The notes beneath the pieces are model-generated. The model saw only the letters and a program-made list of their open reading frames with translations. It did not search any database and was not told where the DNA came from. 64,000 bases of DNA, taken from assembly GCF_002614725.1 (NCBI RefSeq), contig NZ_MRZN01000006.1:89288-153287 (forward strand), read 5' to 3'. This DNA comes from Staphylococcus edaphicus (GTDB taxonomy: Bacteria; Bacillota; Bacilli; Staphylococcales; Staphylococcaceae). Position 1 is the stretch's first letter. Each line of letters starts with the position of its first letter. A program made the position numbers and the translations under genes. Positions 17,367-26,399 of this stretch are shown here, piece after piece.

Positions 17367-18446
17367 TTAACACCACAAAGCAATTTGTAATTTTATCGCA
17401 TCAGAATATTTTTTAGGATTTAAACCTGTTTGTGTTTCACATTTTTCTAAACGATACAGCAATGTATTACGATGTATATAAAGGTATTTCGCAGTTTGTG
17501 TTATATTCAAATCATTATCAAAAAAACATTTCAATGTTTCAATGCTTTGTTTGTCCAATCCCTCCAATATTCTTTTTTTATACCGCTCTCTTATTTCTTC
17601 ATTTATTTGGTACAGTAATGTTTTTTCTTCTACATCTTCAAATGAAACTAGGGAAGCATTTTGATCATTTAACATAAAAACAAGTTCACATTCTTCATAT
17701 GCTCTTTTAAACTCATTTAAACTTGTAAAAACTAGACTGGAGGCTATGTGCACGTCTAAATTTAGTGATGTAAATACTTGGTGTATTCGATTTATTTTTA
17801 GATCCAATGTTTCTGAATTTTCATCTGTTATTAAAATAACAATGCGATTATAATTTGTAAAAGCAATTGTAAAGCTCGTTTTATCAATTATTTTAACTAA
17901 CATTTGTACTATAGTACTTCTTGAGAATATTTGCTTTTCTAGATGGACAACGATACATTTCCTATAAGTTAGCAATGCTAAATTTAATTGCTTCGTTAGA
18001 TATTGCATAAAAGATTTAGACGGTTCACTTTTTAATAATTCTTCTATAAATAATTCCTGACTGCGTAGCTGCCCTTCTAATTCATATGTAAAATAATTTT
18101 GATATAGTAGTAACTCCGTGGACATTTTCACTAAATCAGCTACATGGGTCAATGTTTGTGGATCGCCTGTAATACCGATGACACCAACTATATTATCTTG
18201 AAATATAATTGGTAAATTAATTCCAGGTTGGGTACCTTGCAAATGAGCTGTGTCTTTTTCTGATAAAATAACCGTTTGCGCATTCGCTAATACTTGAAGT
18301 GCACCCTCATGAATTTGCCCAACTCTACTTTTATCAAAAGAAGCAATAATTTCTCCATTAAAATTCATTATATTAATATTACTATTTGTTCTTTTTACTG
18401 TTTCTTTTACGATTAATGTAGCTAATGCTTCAGTTAAGATTTGCAT
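17367..18446 (-). CDS. CdaR/sugar-diacid-type transcriptional activator
   Basis: A 359-residue regulator from the ATG at 18446, chosen for AGAGGTGA 3 nt upstream; the first codon of the longer frame (18488) lacks one. The N-terminal diacid-recognition domain (about residues 3-130) carries GQIHEGALQVLAN and LPIIFQDNIVGVIGITGDP. The C-terminal PucR/CdaR HTH (about 300-355) carries the FFDNDLNITQTAKYLYIHRNTLLYRLEK region. CdaR proteins activate glucarate/galactarate/glycerate genes in response to the acid. It diverges from the glycerate kinase-lar operon over a 133-bp gap and is the likely activator of that operon, which has a good -10 but no -35. Confidence 0.87.
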   Translation of the reverse strand: MQILTEALATLIVKETVKRTNSNINIMNFNGEIIASFDKSRVGQIHEGALQVLANAQTVILSEKDTAHLQGTQPGINLPIIFQDNIVGVIGITGDPQTLTHVADLVKMSTELLLYQNYFTYELEGQLRSQELFIEELLKSEPSKSFMQYLTKQLNLALLTYRKCIVVHLEKQIFSRSTIVQMLVKIIDKTSFTIAFTNYNRIVILITDENSETLDLKINRIHQVFTSLNLDVHIASSLVFTSLNEFKRAYEECELVFMLNDQNASLVSFEDVEEKTLLYQINEEIRERYKKRILEGLDKQSIETLKCFFDNDLNITQTAKYLYIHRNTLLYRLEKCETQTGLNPKKYSDAIKLQIALWC

Positions 18447-18529
18447 CAAGTCACCTCTTGTATATTTTATATAAATGAACAGTACCATTTTTGTATATTT
18501 TAACCCTATTTTATCTTAATTAAAATCGA

Positions 18530-18564
18530 TATAATGAGTAAACAAGATAATGAAAACGATTTCA
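18530..18564 (+). promoter_or_regulatory. -10 box and cre (CcpA) site before glycerate kinase
   Basis: TATAAT at 18530-18535 with no credible -35 at 17 bp, suggesting an activator-dependent promoter. TGAAAACGATTTCA at 18551-18564 matches the CcpA consensus TGWAANCGNTNWCA at every fixed position. It lies in the leader between start site and ribosome site, a classic repression position. Confidence 0.7.
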
Positions 18565-18579
18565 AGGAGTGTGACTTAT

Positions 18580-19713
18580 TTGAACATTATTTTAGCACCT
18601 GATTCTTTTAAAGGAAGCATGTCAGCTACTGAAGTAGCTACTTATATGAGCCAAAGTATTTCTGACGTATTTCCAAAAGCTGAAATACATACTTTACCTG
18701 TTGGGGACGGGGGTGAAGGCACAATGGAAGCCTTAGTAAATGCTACAGACGGAACATTCACAACAGTTAATGTAACTGGGCCACTAGGAAATAAGGTCAC
18801 CGCACAATATGGTGTGCTCAATGATAAGCAAACGTGTGTGATAGAAATGGCCGAAGCATCTGGTTTAAAGCATGTGCCTAATCATGCACTGAACGTTATG
18901 CAAGCCACTACGTTTGGTACTGGAGAATTAATTAAAGCTGCTCTAGATAGTGGCTACACCAAATTCATTCTTGCCCTTGGTGGTTCTGCTACAAATGATG
19001 CTGGTGCTGGAATGTTACAAGCATTAGGCGCCAAACTTTTAGATCAATATGATAATGAAGTTGGCTTCGGCGGTACTTGTTTACAACACATACGCAACTT
19101 CGATTTAACTCATTTTGATGCACGAATAAAACATTGTACGTTTACGATTGCTACTGATGTGCAAAATCCACTCATTGGTAATAATGGGGCTTCATTTGTA
19201 TTTGGTAAGCAAAAGGGTGCAACAGAAGCCCAATTAAACGCATTAGAACAAAATCTCACACATTGGGCAGATTTAGTTGCACTTGAGAAAGGTATCCGCC
19301 TGCATGATTTACCTGGTGCAGGCGCTGCCGGGGGATTAGGTGGTGCTTTCAAAGCTTTTTTCCCTAGTCATTTCGAAGATGGTATTCAAGTCGTAATAGA
19401 TTATATCAAACTAGATGAATATATGGACAATGCAGATTTAGTCATTACAGGTGAAGGTAGGATTGATTTTCAAACTTTCTACGGTAAAACACCCATGGGT
19501 ATTGCCAAATTTGCTCATAAGTATAAAGTTCCCGTTATTTTTATAGGTGGTTCTATCGATGTCGATGTAGATCGATTTAATGACGTTGGTGTAATTGGTG
19601 CTTTCAGTCTAACTAACGGTCCTATGTCACTCGAAGATACGATAACACAATCGGAAAGCTTAGTTAAAAAAGCAACCAAAAATATCGTCAAAACATTCTT
19701 TCATAAACGATAG
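18580..19713 (+). CDS. glycerate 2-kinase/3-kinase family (GarK/GlxK type)
   Basis: A 377-residue glycerate kinase. I set the start at TTG 18580, giving MNIILAPDSFKGS, the family's exact opening; AAGGAGTG lies 8 nt upstream, whereas the in-frame ATG at 18550 overlaps the cre site. Further signatures are PVGDGGEGTMEAL, LALGGSATNDAGAGM, the GAGAAGGLGGA nucleotide loop and ITGEGRIDFQTFYGKTP. It phosphorylates D-glycerate, delivering it to lower glycolysis. It heads the larA-E-B-C series (86 bp to larA) and faces a CdaR-type regulator, so glycerate or a compound converted to it is probably the inducer. Confidence 0.93.
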   Translation: MNIILAPDSFKGSMSATEVATYMSQSISDVFPKAEIHTLPVGDGGEGTMEALVNATDGTFTTVNVTGPLGNKVTAQYGVLNDKQTCVIEMAEASGLKHVPNHALNVMQATTFGTGELIKAALDSGYTKFILALGGSATNDAGAGMLQALGAKLLDQYDNEVGFGGTCLQHIRNFDLTHFDARIKHCTFTIATDVQNPLIGNNGASFVFGKQKGATEAQLNALEQNLTHWADLVALEKGIRLHDLPGAGAAGGLGGAFKAFFPSHFEDGIQVVIDYIKLDEYMDNADLVITGEGRIDFQTFYGKTPMGIAKFAHKYKVPVIFIGGSIDVDVDRFNDVGVIGAFSLTNGPMSLEDTITQSESLVKKATKNIVKTFFHKR

Positions 19714-19799
19714 TTTTATCTAAATATTCTGAATAATGTTAAAATAAGTCAAACGGAATGCTTTATTTACAAAACTTATAGTTGTGAGGAGGAATCATT

Positions 19800-21062
19800 T
19801 TGAAAACTAACATACTATATGGTAAATCCAATGTTGAAATTGAGTTACCTAATCGCAGTGTGTTGATTGAACCAACTGATATCGATGCATTAAATGATGA
19901 AACCACTGCAGTCCGAAACGCTTTAATGCACCCAATTGGCACTAAGCCCTTAAAAAACATGGTAACTGAAAAGCAAACTGTCGCTATTGTTATTAGCGAT
20001 ATTACAAGGCCAACACCTAATCATATTCTTGTGCCAATGTTACTAGAAGCGCTATCACATGTGCCACTTGAAAATTTTGTGATTATAAATGGTACAGGTA
20101 CACACCGTGATCAAACACATGAAGAGCTAGTACAAATGTTAGGTGAAGACATCGTGAAGAATGTTAGGATTGTTCATAATCATTGTAATGACAAAGCAAC
20201 TTTACGTAAGGTAGGACATAGCAAATATGGATGTGATGTCTATTTAAATAAAGACTATGTGGATGCTGATTTCAAAATTGTCACCGGCTTTATTGAACCT
20301 CATTTCTTTGCTGGATTTTCAGGTGGCCCTAAAGGAATCATGCCAGGTATCGCTGGTATCGAAACGATTATGACTTTTCATAACGCTAAAATGATTGGCG
20401 ATATACGTTCTACTTGGGGCAATATGAATGATAATCCTGTGCAAGATATGACTAGAGAAATTAACGCTATGTGTAAACCAGACTTTATGCTCAATGTCAC
20501 TTTAAACAAAGACAAAGGGATTACAGAAGTCTTTGCTGGAGAGTTATATGAAGCGCATGACAAAGGTTGCGCTTATACTAAAGCACATGCCATGTTTAAA
20601 TGTGATAATCGCTTTGATGTTGTCATCGCTTCAAATTCAGGATACCCATTAGATCAGAACTTATATCAAACCGTTAAAGGAATGAGCGCTGCACATAAAG
20701 TTGTTAAAGAAGGCGGCAGTATCATCATGTTATCAGAATGTAGCGATGGTTACCCTAATCATGGAAATTACGCCGAGATTCTCAAAATGGCAGATTCACC
20801 TCAAGCACTCGTTGACATGATTAGTGAGCCCAATTTTGCAATGCTTGATCAATGGCAAGTTCAAAAGCAAGCTGTCATTCAAACATTTGCCGATGTATAT
20901 CTATACTCTAAGCTTACCGACAAACAAGCAACAGATGCGATGTTACATCCAGTTCATCATATTAACGACACATTAAAAGCACTAGAAACTAAATATGGCA
21001 CTGAAATGACTATTGGCGTGATGCCACTTGGTCCACTTACAATTCCATATGTTGAATCATAA
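19800..21062 (+). CDS. larA: LarA-family nickel-pincer hydroxyacid racemase
   Basis: A 420-residue LarA. By comparison with Lactobacillus plantarum LarA, the pincer-cofactor lysine is present (K178 in FFAGFSGGPKGIMPG), as are the nickel ligand His (H194), the two catalytic histidines (H102 in GTGTHR and H168 in EPHFF), the substrate arginine (R70 in TRPTP) and the Q290/K293 pair (LYQTVKG). It is therefore an active-site-complete Ni enzyme that inverts a 2-hydroxyacid. The start is TTG 19800 behind a strong GAGGAGG. Lactate is the textbook substrate, but LarA homologues act on several hydroxyacids. The glycerate kinase and CdaR neighbours make glycerate or a sugar acid a real alternative. Confidence 0.9.
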   Translation: MKTNILYGKSNVEIELPNRSVLIEPTDIDALNDETTAVRNALMHPIGTKPLKNMVTEKQTVAIVISDITRPTPNHILVPMLLEALSHVPLENFVIINGTGTHRDQTHEELVQMLGEDIVKNVRIVHNHCNDKATLRKVGHSKYGCDVYLNKDYVDADFKIVTGFIEPHFFAGFSGGPKGIMPGIAGIETIMTFHNAKMIGDIRSTWGNMNDNPVQDMTREINAMCKPDFMLNVTLNKDKGITEVFAGELYEAHDKGCAYTKAHAMFKCDNRFDVVIASNSGYPLDQNLYQTVKGMSAAHKVVKEGGSIIMLSECSDGYPNHGNYAEILKMADSPQALVDMISEPNFAMLDQWQVQKQAVIQTFADVYLYSKLTDKQATDAMLHPVHHINDTLKALETKYGTEMTIGVMPLGPLTIPYVES

Positions 21063-21077
21063 TTAAGGAGGAATACG

Positions 21078-21905
21078 ATGTTAACCCAAATAATAACAAA
21101 AGAACAAAAGTTAGAAGCTATTCTTAAGGATATGCGTAGCGTTATCGTCGCTTTTTCGGGCGGTGTAGACAGTAGTCTTGTACTAAAAAAAGCAATCGAT
21201 GTTTTAGGACACAATCATGTGAAAGCCGTAATTGTTAAGTCTGAATTATTTAGAAATGAGGAGTTTAATCAAGCGATTGCTTTAGGTAAGCAACTGAATG
21301 CTGAAATCATAGAAACAGAGATTGAAGAATTAAATGATCCTCACATCATTGAGAATACACCTGACAGTTGGTATTACAGTAAACGACTATTATATTCTAA
21401 ACTTGAAACTTTAAGAACTCAGTATCATTTCGACTATGTAGTGGATGGTATGATTATGGACGATATGAATGATTTTAGACCTGGATTAAAAGCAAGAACA
21501 GAATTTAATGTCAGAAGCATTCTACAAGAAGCAGAGTTATTTAAATCTGATGTTAGAGCAATAAGTAAAGCTAACCATTTACCTGTGTGGAATAAACCCT
21601 CTTTATGCAGTTTCGCTTCTCGTATTCCATACGGTGAGCCATTAAGTATTGCAAAAGTCAGTAAAATTAATAAAGCAGAACAATATATATTAGGCTTAGG
21701 ATTAAATCATGTTAGGGTCCGTTATCATCAAAATATTGCCAGAATCGAAGTGAATGCTGCCGATATCCCTACTGTTATTCAAAACAGAGATAAGATTACG
21801 TTTCACCTCAAAGCATTGGGCTTCGATTACGTTACGATTGATCTTGAAGGCTACCGCACAGGCAGTATGAATGAAGTCATCAACACGCAGCAAATAGATG
21901 AATAA
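21078..21905 (+). CDS. larE: LarE sulfur transferase for the nickel-pincer cofactor
   Basis: A 275-residue ATP-pyrophosphatase (PP-loop) protein: FSGGVDSSLVL at residues 26-36 activates the pyridinium carboxylate by adenylylation. Cys177 in WNKPSLCSFASRIPYG matches the single sacrificial sulfur-donor Cys of L. plantarum LarE, not the three-cysteine [4Fe-4S] type. It sulfurates the dicarboxylate made by LarB to the dithiolate that LarC then nickelates. It is 15 bp after larA with AAGGAGGAATACG before the ATG, so it is in the same operon. Confidence 0.93.
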   Translation: MLTQIITKEQKLEAILKDMRSVIVAFSGGVDSSLVLKKAIDVLGHNHVKAVIVKSELFRNEEFNQAIALGKQLNAEIIETEIEELNDPHIIENTPDSWYYSKRLLYSKLETLRTQYHFDYVVDGMIMDDMNDFRPGLKARTEFNVRSILQEAELFKSDVRAISKANHLPVWNKPSLCSFASRIPYGEPLSIAKVSKINKAEQYILGLGLNHVRVRYHQNIARIEVNAADIPTVIQNRDKITFHLKALGFDYVTIDLEGYRTGSMNEVINTQQIDE

Positions 21906-21923
21906 GATAAAGGTGGCAAAATA

Positions 21924-22682
21924 ATGACAGAACAATACGACACTCTCGAACATGTACTTCGAGCTGTTCATGCTAATACGTTATCTGTTGATGAAGCTAA
22001 GGCGCAGTTAAATCACTATGATGAACTGGGCTTTGCAAAGATTGATTTACACAGAACACAACGTCAAGGGTTTCCTGAAGTTATATTTGGTGAAGGTAAG
22101 ACAAAGGAACAGTTGGATGAAATCGTTCATGCGCTCATCAAACATGATGAAATTGTGCTTATCACAAGAATCAATCAAGAAAAAGCCGATTCTATTACAG
22201 CAAAATATTGCCATCTCGAATATCATGAAACGGCACACATCGTTTCTACACCGATCAAACACATCCCAAAGACGAAACACTATGCCTCCATCATTTGTGC
22301 CGGCACTTCAGATTTACCCGTTGCCGAAGAAGCAGCAGTTACTGCAGAAGTAATGGGTATTCAAGTGCAGCGATTTTATGATGTGGGGGTTTCAGGCATA
22401 CACCGATTATTTGCACATATTGAAGCAATTCGACAAAGTAACGTTTCAGTCGTGGTTGCAGGCATGGAAGGCGCACTTTCAAGTGTTGTTGCTGGATTAG
22501 TAGACCATCCTGTTTACGCTGTCCCTACAAGCATTGGTTATGGTGCTAATTTACAGGGTGTTACTACCTTACTATCCATGGTCAATTCTTGTGCACCTGG
22601 TACAAGCGTGCTGAATATAGATAACGGATTTGGTGGTGGTTATAATGCTGCTATGATTATAAAAATGATTGAAGCCCATTAA
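21924..22682 (+). CDS. larB: LarB, NaAD carboxylase/hydrolase of pincer cofactor synthesis
   Basis: A 252-residue protein whose C-terminal half resembles PurE: ICAGTSDLPVAEEAAVTAEV, YDVGVSGIHRLF and GMEGALSSVVAGL are the family's hallmarks. LarB carboxylates the pyridinium ring of nicotinic acid adenine dinucleotide and cleaves off AMP, the first step to the Ni-pincer nucleotide. AAAGGTGG lies before the ATG, 18 bp after larE. The gene order A-E-B-C differs from the larABCDE order of L. plantarum. Confidence 0.93.
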   Translation: MTEQYDTLEHVLRAVHANTLSVDEAKAQLNHYDELGFAKIDLHRTQRQGFPEVIFGEGKTKEQLDEIVHALIKHDEIVLITRINQEKADSITAKYCHLEYHETAHIVSTPIKHIPKTKHYASIICAGTSDLPVAEEAAVTAEVMGIQVQRFYDVGVSGIHRLFAHIEAIRQSNVSVVVAGMEGALSSVVAGLVDHPVYAVPTSIGYGANLQGVTTLLSMVNSCAPGTSVLNIDNGFGGGYNAAMIIKMIEAH

Positions 22683-22699
22683 GAATGGAGTGAAAAATT

Positions 22700-23875
22700 A
22701 TGACAAAAGCACTGTATTTAGACTGTCATGCGGGTATTGCAGGTGATATGCTATTATCTTCTTTAATAGACTTAGGTGCAGATATAGATTATGTGAATAA
22801 GCATTTGTTAACGTTACCTTTGGACCAATTTAGTTTAAACTTTTCTAAAAAAAATAAACAAGGGATACAAGCAACAGCGCTAACAATTACTTTTAAAGAA
22901 GCACACCATCATCGAAAAGCAGCAGATATATTTAAAATGATTAACGAAAGTACTTTACCAAAAAGAGTTAAAGCACGTAGCATTCGTATATTTGATGTCA
23001 TTGCACAAGCTGAAGCAAAAATACACGGTATGCGTGTAGAAGAAGTTCATTTTCATGAAGTGGGTGCCATGGATTCCATCATTGATATTATTGGTAGTTG
23101 TCTCGCATTAGAATATTTAGACATCACTGAAATTCAGGCTTCGCCAATCCCTACTGGAAATGGGAAAATCAAGATTGCCCACGGTATATATCCTATTCCA
23201 GCACCAGCAACTGCAGAAATATTAAAAGGCATCCCACTCACTACATTTGATGTCCAAAGCGAATTAACAACACCTACTGGCGCGGCTTTTATTAAAGCAT
23301 TAGCTACTAAAATAGGCCCTTTACCTTCTATCACTATGACAGATATTGGTTACGGTTGTGGCACAAAAGATTTCGACTTCCCGAATGTCATACGCGCTAT
23401 ACAATATACAGCAACAGAAACCACACCGAATCAAGTGCAAGTATTAGAATGCCAAATCGATGATATGACGCCGGAAACACTCGGTTACTTTATAGAGCAA
23501 GTTATTGACGAAGGTGCACTAGATGCATATTATACACCCATCACGATGAAAAAAAGCCGTCCAGCAACTCAACTAACAGTCATTAGTAGCGTTACACAAG
23601 CAACTTATTTTGAGGACTTTATCCTTAAGAACACAACTTCTCTGGGCGTTCGTAGTTGCGCCGTTAATCGCAAAGTCTTACATCGTCAATTTCAAACGAT
23701 TCATACACCTTATGGTGCTATATTAGTTAAAATAGCTATGAAAGATAATAAAATCATAAAAGCTAAACCTGAATTCGAAGATGTCAAAAATGCGGCCCTC
23801 CAATCTCAACAGTCATTTACTAACGTTTATAATGACATTCAAAATGAAGTTAGAAAGCACATTCAAATAGATTAA
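22700..23875 (+). CDS. larC: LarC nickel insertase (single continuous frame)
   Basis: A 391-residue CTP-dependent nickel insertase completing the pincer cofactor. The opening ALYLDCHAGIAGDMLLSSLIDLGAD, HFHEVGAMDSIIDIIG and PTPTGAAF-like segments are diagnostic, and a His pair-rich region (EAHHHRKAAD, about residues 75-84) may bind metal. In L. plantarum the gene is split into larC1/larC2 joined by a programmed frameshift. Here one uninterrupted frame encodes the whole protein. It is 17 bp after larB and ends the operon at a strong hairpin. No nickel transporter is present in this window. Confidence 0.93.
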   Translation: MTKALYLDCHAGIAGDMLLSSLIDLGADIDYVNKHLLTLPLDQFSLNFSKKNKQGIQATALTITFKEAHHHRKAADIFKMINESTLPKRVKARSIRIFDVIAQAEAKIHGMRVEEVHFHEVGAMDSIIDIIGSCLALEYLDITEIQASPIPTGNGKIKIAHGIYPIPAPATAEILKGIPLTTFDVQSELTTPTGAAFIKALATKIGPLPSITMTDIGYGCGTKDFDFPNVIRAIQYTATETTPNQVQVLECQIDDMTPETLGYFIEQVIDEGALDAYYTPITMKKSRPATQLTVISSVTQATYFEDFILKNTTSLGVRSCAVNRKVLHRQFQTIHTPYGAILVKIAMKDNKIIKAKPEFEDVKNAALQSQQSFTNVYNDIQNEVRKHIQID

Positions 23876-23883
23876 ATTAAACA

Positions 23884-23930
23884 AGCGAGATGTAGTAATC
23901 AATTAACCAAATAAATTACTACATCTCGCT
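23884..23930 (+). terminator. terminator of the glycerate kinase-lar operon
   Basis: 15-bp stem AGCGAGATGTAGTAA/TTACTACATCTCGCT, followed by a T-rich tail. Confidence 0.85.
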
Positions 23931-23949
23931 TATTATATTTAACGATAAA

Positions 23950-23981
23950 ACCGCCTCAACAATGATATAAGATGAGGCGGT
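23950..23981 (-). terminator. terminator of the Gfo/Idh/MocA gene
   Basis: 9-bp stem ACCGCCTCA/TGAGGCGGT with T-run on the minus strand, just past the stop at 23994. Confidence 0.8.
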
Positions 23982-23993
23982 CGTTCTTAACAA

Positions 23994-24986
23994 TTATTGT
24001 TTTTGGGATGGACCTACTTTGATATTCGCACTATCCAACGCTTGTTCTAGCACTTCAACCACATGAATACTATGTTCTAATTTCTGCGCTACTACGTCAA
24101 AATTTTTCTCTTTAATTATTTGAGCAATTTTTACAAACTCTTCATACATACGATGATTATAAGGATTTACTTGATATGCTTGTGTCCCGCCTTGGTTATA
24201 TTTTAATTCAAATGCTGTCAATTCATTTGTTGGGCCTTTGATATTAATCATCGCCTGGTCACCTTGAATATAAGACTGATTGTCAGAGCTTGAATCTTTC
24301 GCGCCTATACATACGACTTTCATATCATTATAATCCAATTGCAATATTCCTGAAGTATCTATGTTATTTTGAATATTAGCAAAATAAGCAACGCCTTCTG
24401 GTTTACCAAATAAACCCACAGCCAAATGAATATTATAAACGTTAATATCCATTAATGCGCCACCACCTTTAGATGGATCGAAAGCAGGCGCTATAATACC
24501 CTCTTTGAAATTATCATATCTCGATGAATACTGAGAGTAATTAAATTGCGCAATTTTACAGTTACCTAGTTCATTGATTGATTGTTTTAATACTTCAAAA
24601 TTACTCAAATAAAGATTAGTGATAGCTTCAATAATGATTACTTCATGTGCTTGAGCTAAATCCTTTAATTCTACTAATTCCGCTTTGGTTAAGGTAAATG
24701 GCTTCTCACATATCACATGTTTATGGTGTTGAATCGCTTTCCGTGCATAATCAAAGTGTAAGTGATTAGGCACTGCCAAATAAATGATATCTATCATCTC
24801 ATCTTGAATAAATTGTTCATAATCGTCAAATATCGTTTTAATATTAAACTGTTTTTGTAAATTCTTTACGTTTTCTGGATTTCTTCCTGACGAAACAATG
24901 CTTTGAAATGTAAATTCTGGAATTTGTTCCATCACAGGTAATGCTTCTTTAACAATTTTACCCGCGCCAACGATACCAATATTCAT
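23994..24986 (-). CDS. Gfo/Idh/MocA-family oxidoreductase
   Basis: A 330-residue NAD(P)-dependent dehydrogenase. The N-terminal Rossmann fold starts with MNIGIVGAGKIVKEALPV, and the family's cofactor/catalytic signature EKP appears in HVICEKPFTLTKAEL near residue 95. The C-terminal alpha/beta domain contains the GGGALMDINVYNIHLAVGLFG stretch used for substrate binding. Such enzymes act on sugars, inositols or their phosphates; sequence alone does not give the substrate. AAAGGGG lies 7 nt before the ATG. It converges on the lar operon but is separated by two terminators, so a shared pathway is not implied. Confidence 0.88.
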   Translation of the reverse strand: MNIGIVGAGKIVKEALPVMEQIPEFTFQSIVSSGRNPENVKNLQKQFNIKTIFDDYEQFIQDEMIDIIYLAVPNHLHFDYARKAIQHHKHVICEKPFTLTKAELVELKDLAQAHEVIIIEAITNLYLSNFEVLKQSINELGNCKIAQFNYSQYSSRYDNFKEGIIAPAFDPSKGGGALMDINVYNIHLAVGLFGKPEGVAYFANIQNNIDTSGILQLDYNDMKVVCIGAKDSSSDNQSYIQGDQAMINIKGPTNELTAFELKYNQGGTQAYQVNPYNHRMYEEFVKIAQIIKEKNFDVVAQKLEHSIHVVEVLEQALDSANIKVGPSQKQ

Positions 24987-25358
24987 TAAAATGCCCCTTT
25001 AGCTTTTTATATTTCTCAGATACGACTTGCATGTATATTTAACATTTTACGTCTCATTCAAATGATTAATTTTTTATTTTCAATTATTAATTATTATTTT
25101 ACGTTATTATGCTAAGAATTCAAAATCTATAGCTTTCTAAGTTGATTTTAATACTTTATTTTAAGATAAAAAAGAAGCATTCAATCGTTGATTAAACACT
25201 CCTTTTTAGTACATCATTCATATTTCTATATTATGAGTTAAATTAATTTGCTTGTATATCTATTATCTTAATCATTTTAACTGGATCGTCTGTTGCTCAA
25301 ACCATGACTTAAACTAAGTCCCTATTTTATGTCTTAATCTATCATCGCTATACTCTTA
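24987..25358. other. intergenic region, 372 bp
   Basis: AT-rich. It holds the upstream region of the oxidoreductase gene (25.0 kb) and one hairpin terminator (25173-25203) for the lplA-type operon. I see no small gene. Confidence 0.5.
25173..25203. terminator. terminator after the SirTM/LplA operon
   Basis: 14-position stem AGAAGCATTCAATC/GATTAAACACTCCT with several G-U pairs and a 3-nt loop, flanked by an A-run and a T-run, so it can act in both directions. Confidence 0.6.
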
Positions 25359-26381
25359 TTAACTTAATATGACATCTGCAATTTCTTCAGCCGTTGTTTT
25401 GCCAAAATAATAGGACATATCAAGCTCATTTAGAGCTCCAACGATGTCTTCTTTCACAACACGCACACCAGTTAATTGAGATTCTACATCCTTGATATCA
25501 CCTTGTCCAAAAAAGTCACCATAAATACGACATGCGGCAATACGTCCTTGTTCGACGCTCAGTGAAATATCAATAGTTCCGACCGTTAATCTTGCATCAC
25601 GATTATACTCATAACGTGGCGAACGTCCAAAGTTCCATTCCCAATTATTGTATTTTTTATCGAGCATGTCGTCAATTGCTTGCCAATCACGCTCCGTTAA
25701 TTCATAACGTTTCGCTGCGCTCAAATCATCAATTCCTAGTATTTGCTTTACCATTAAATCTTTAAATTCATGAATCGTCACTTCTTGGTACTCAGGTGCC
25801 AGATGTTCTCTGATGCTGCCTACCCGTGAACGTACTGATTTAATACCTTTAGATTCTATTTTTTTACGATTTGGTTTAAGTACTTTGACCATTGGTTCAT
25901 AATCGACATCCAATAAAAGTGAGTAACCACCATAAATACGTCCCTTGATTAATGTCATTGCTGCACCAGATACTTTCTTACCATGAATGGCTAAATCATT
26001 ACGGCCACTTTGTTCTACTTCAGTTGCCCCAAGTTGGTGAAGCGCATCGATACCCGGCTCATAGAATTTTTTGAAATTACCATAAATCGTATCATCTTTT
26101 TCTAATATACAGCACATATTCACTGCACCGCGATCGACATACACTGCACCACCTCCAGTATCACGTCGTACAACTTTTATATGATGTTCTTCTAAATAAT
26201 CTTGATTAATTTCTACAGCCGTATTTTGAAACCGACCAATTTCCACTTTAGGATCACAATAATACGGAAATAAAATATCTTCATTTAAAAAGATATTTTC
26301 ACTTACATACACCTGCATAGCAAGTGCCACAGCACCGTCTGTTATATATTCACCGTTTCTATAAGGTTCAATTAAATACAT
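25359..26381 (-). CDS. lipoate-protein ligase A family (LplA2 type)
   Basis: A 340-residue lipoyl ligase: RRDTGGGAVYVDRGAVN (about residues 75-91), SGRNDLAIHGKKVSGAAMT with the catalytic lysine, and a C-terminal accessory domain (about 245-338, WNFGRSPRYEYN). In staphylococcal SirTM operons this second ligase lipoylates the dedicated carrier GcvH-L, which then permits its ADP-ribosylation. It is 18 bp after the sirtuin gene with TAGGAGA upstream, and is the last gene of the operon. General lipoate salvage by a paralogue elsewhere is expected. Confidence 0.92.
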   Translation of the reverse strand: MYLIEPYRNGEYITDGAVALAMQVYVSENIFLNEDILFPYYCDPKVEIGRFQNTAVEINQDYLEEHHIKVVRRDTGGGAVYVDRGAVNMCCILEKDDTIYGNFKKFYEPGIDALHQLGATEVEQSGRNDLAIHGKKVSGAAMTLIKGRIYGGYSLLLDVDYEPMVKVLKPNRKKIESKGIKSVRSRVGSIREHLAPEYQEVTIHEFKDLMVKQILGIDDLSAAKRYELTERDWQAIDDMLDKKYNNWEWNFGRSPRYEYNRDARLTVGTIDISLSVEQGRIAACRIYGDFFGQGDIKDVESQLTGVRVVKEDIVGALNELDMSYYFGKTTAEEIADVILS

Positions 26382-26399
26382 CGTTTTCTCCTAATCAAA

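Noticed and set aside
18550..18579. Upstream ATG adding ten residues to glycerate kinase
   Set aside because: It lies in the cre site; the TTG at 18580 has AAGGAGTG at correct spacing and gives the family's exact N-terminus.
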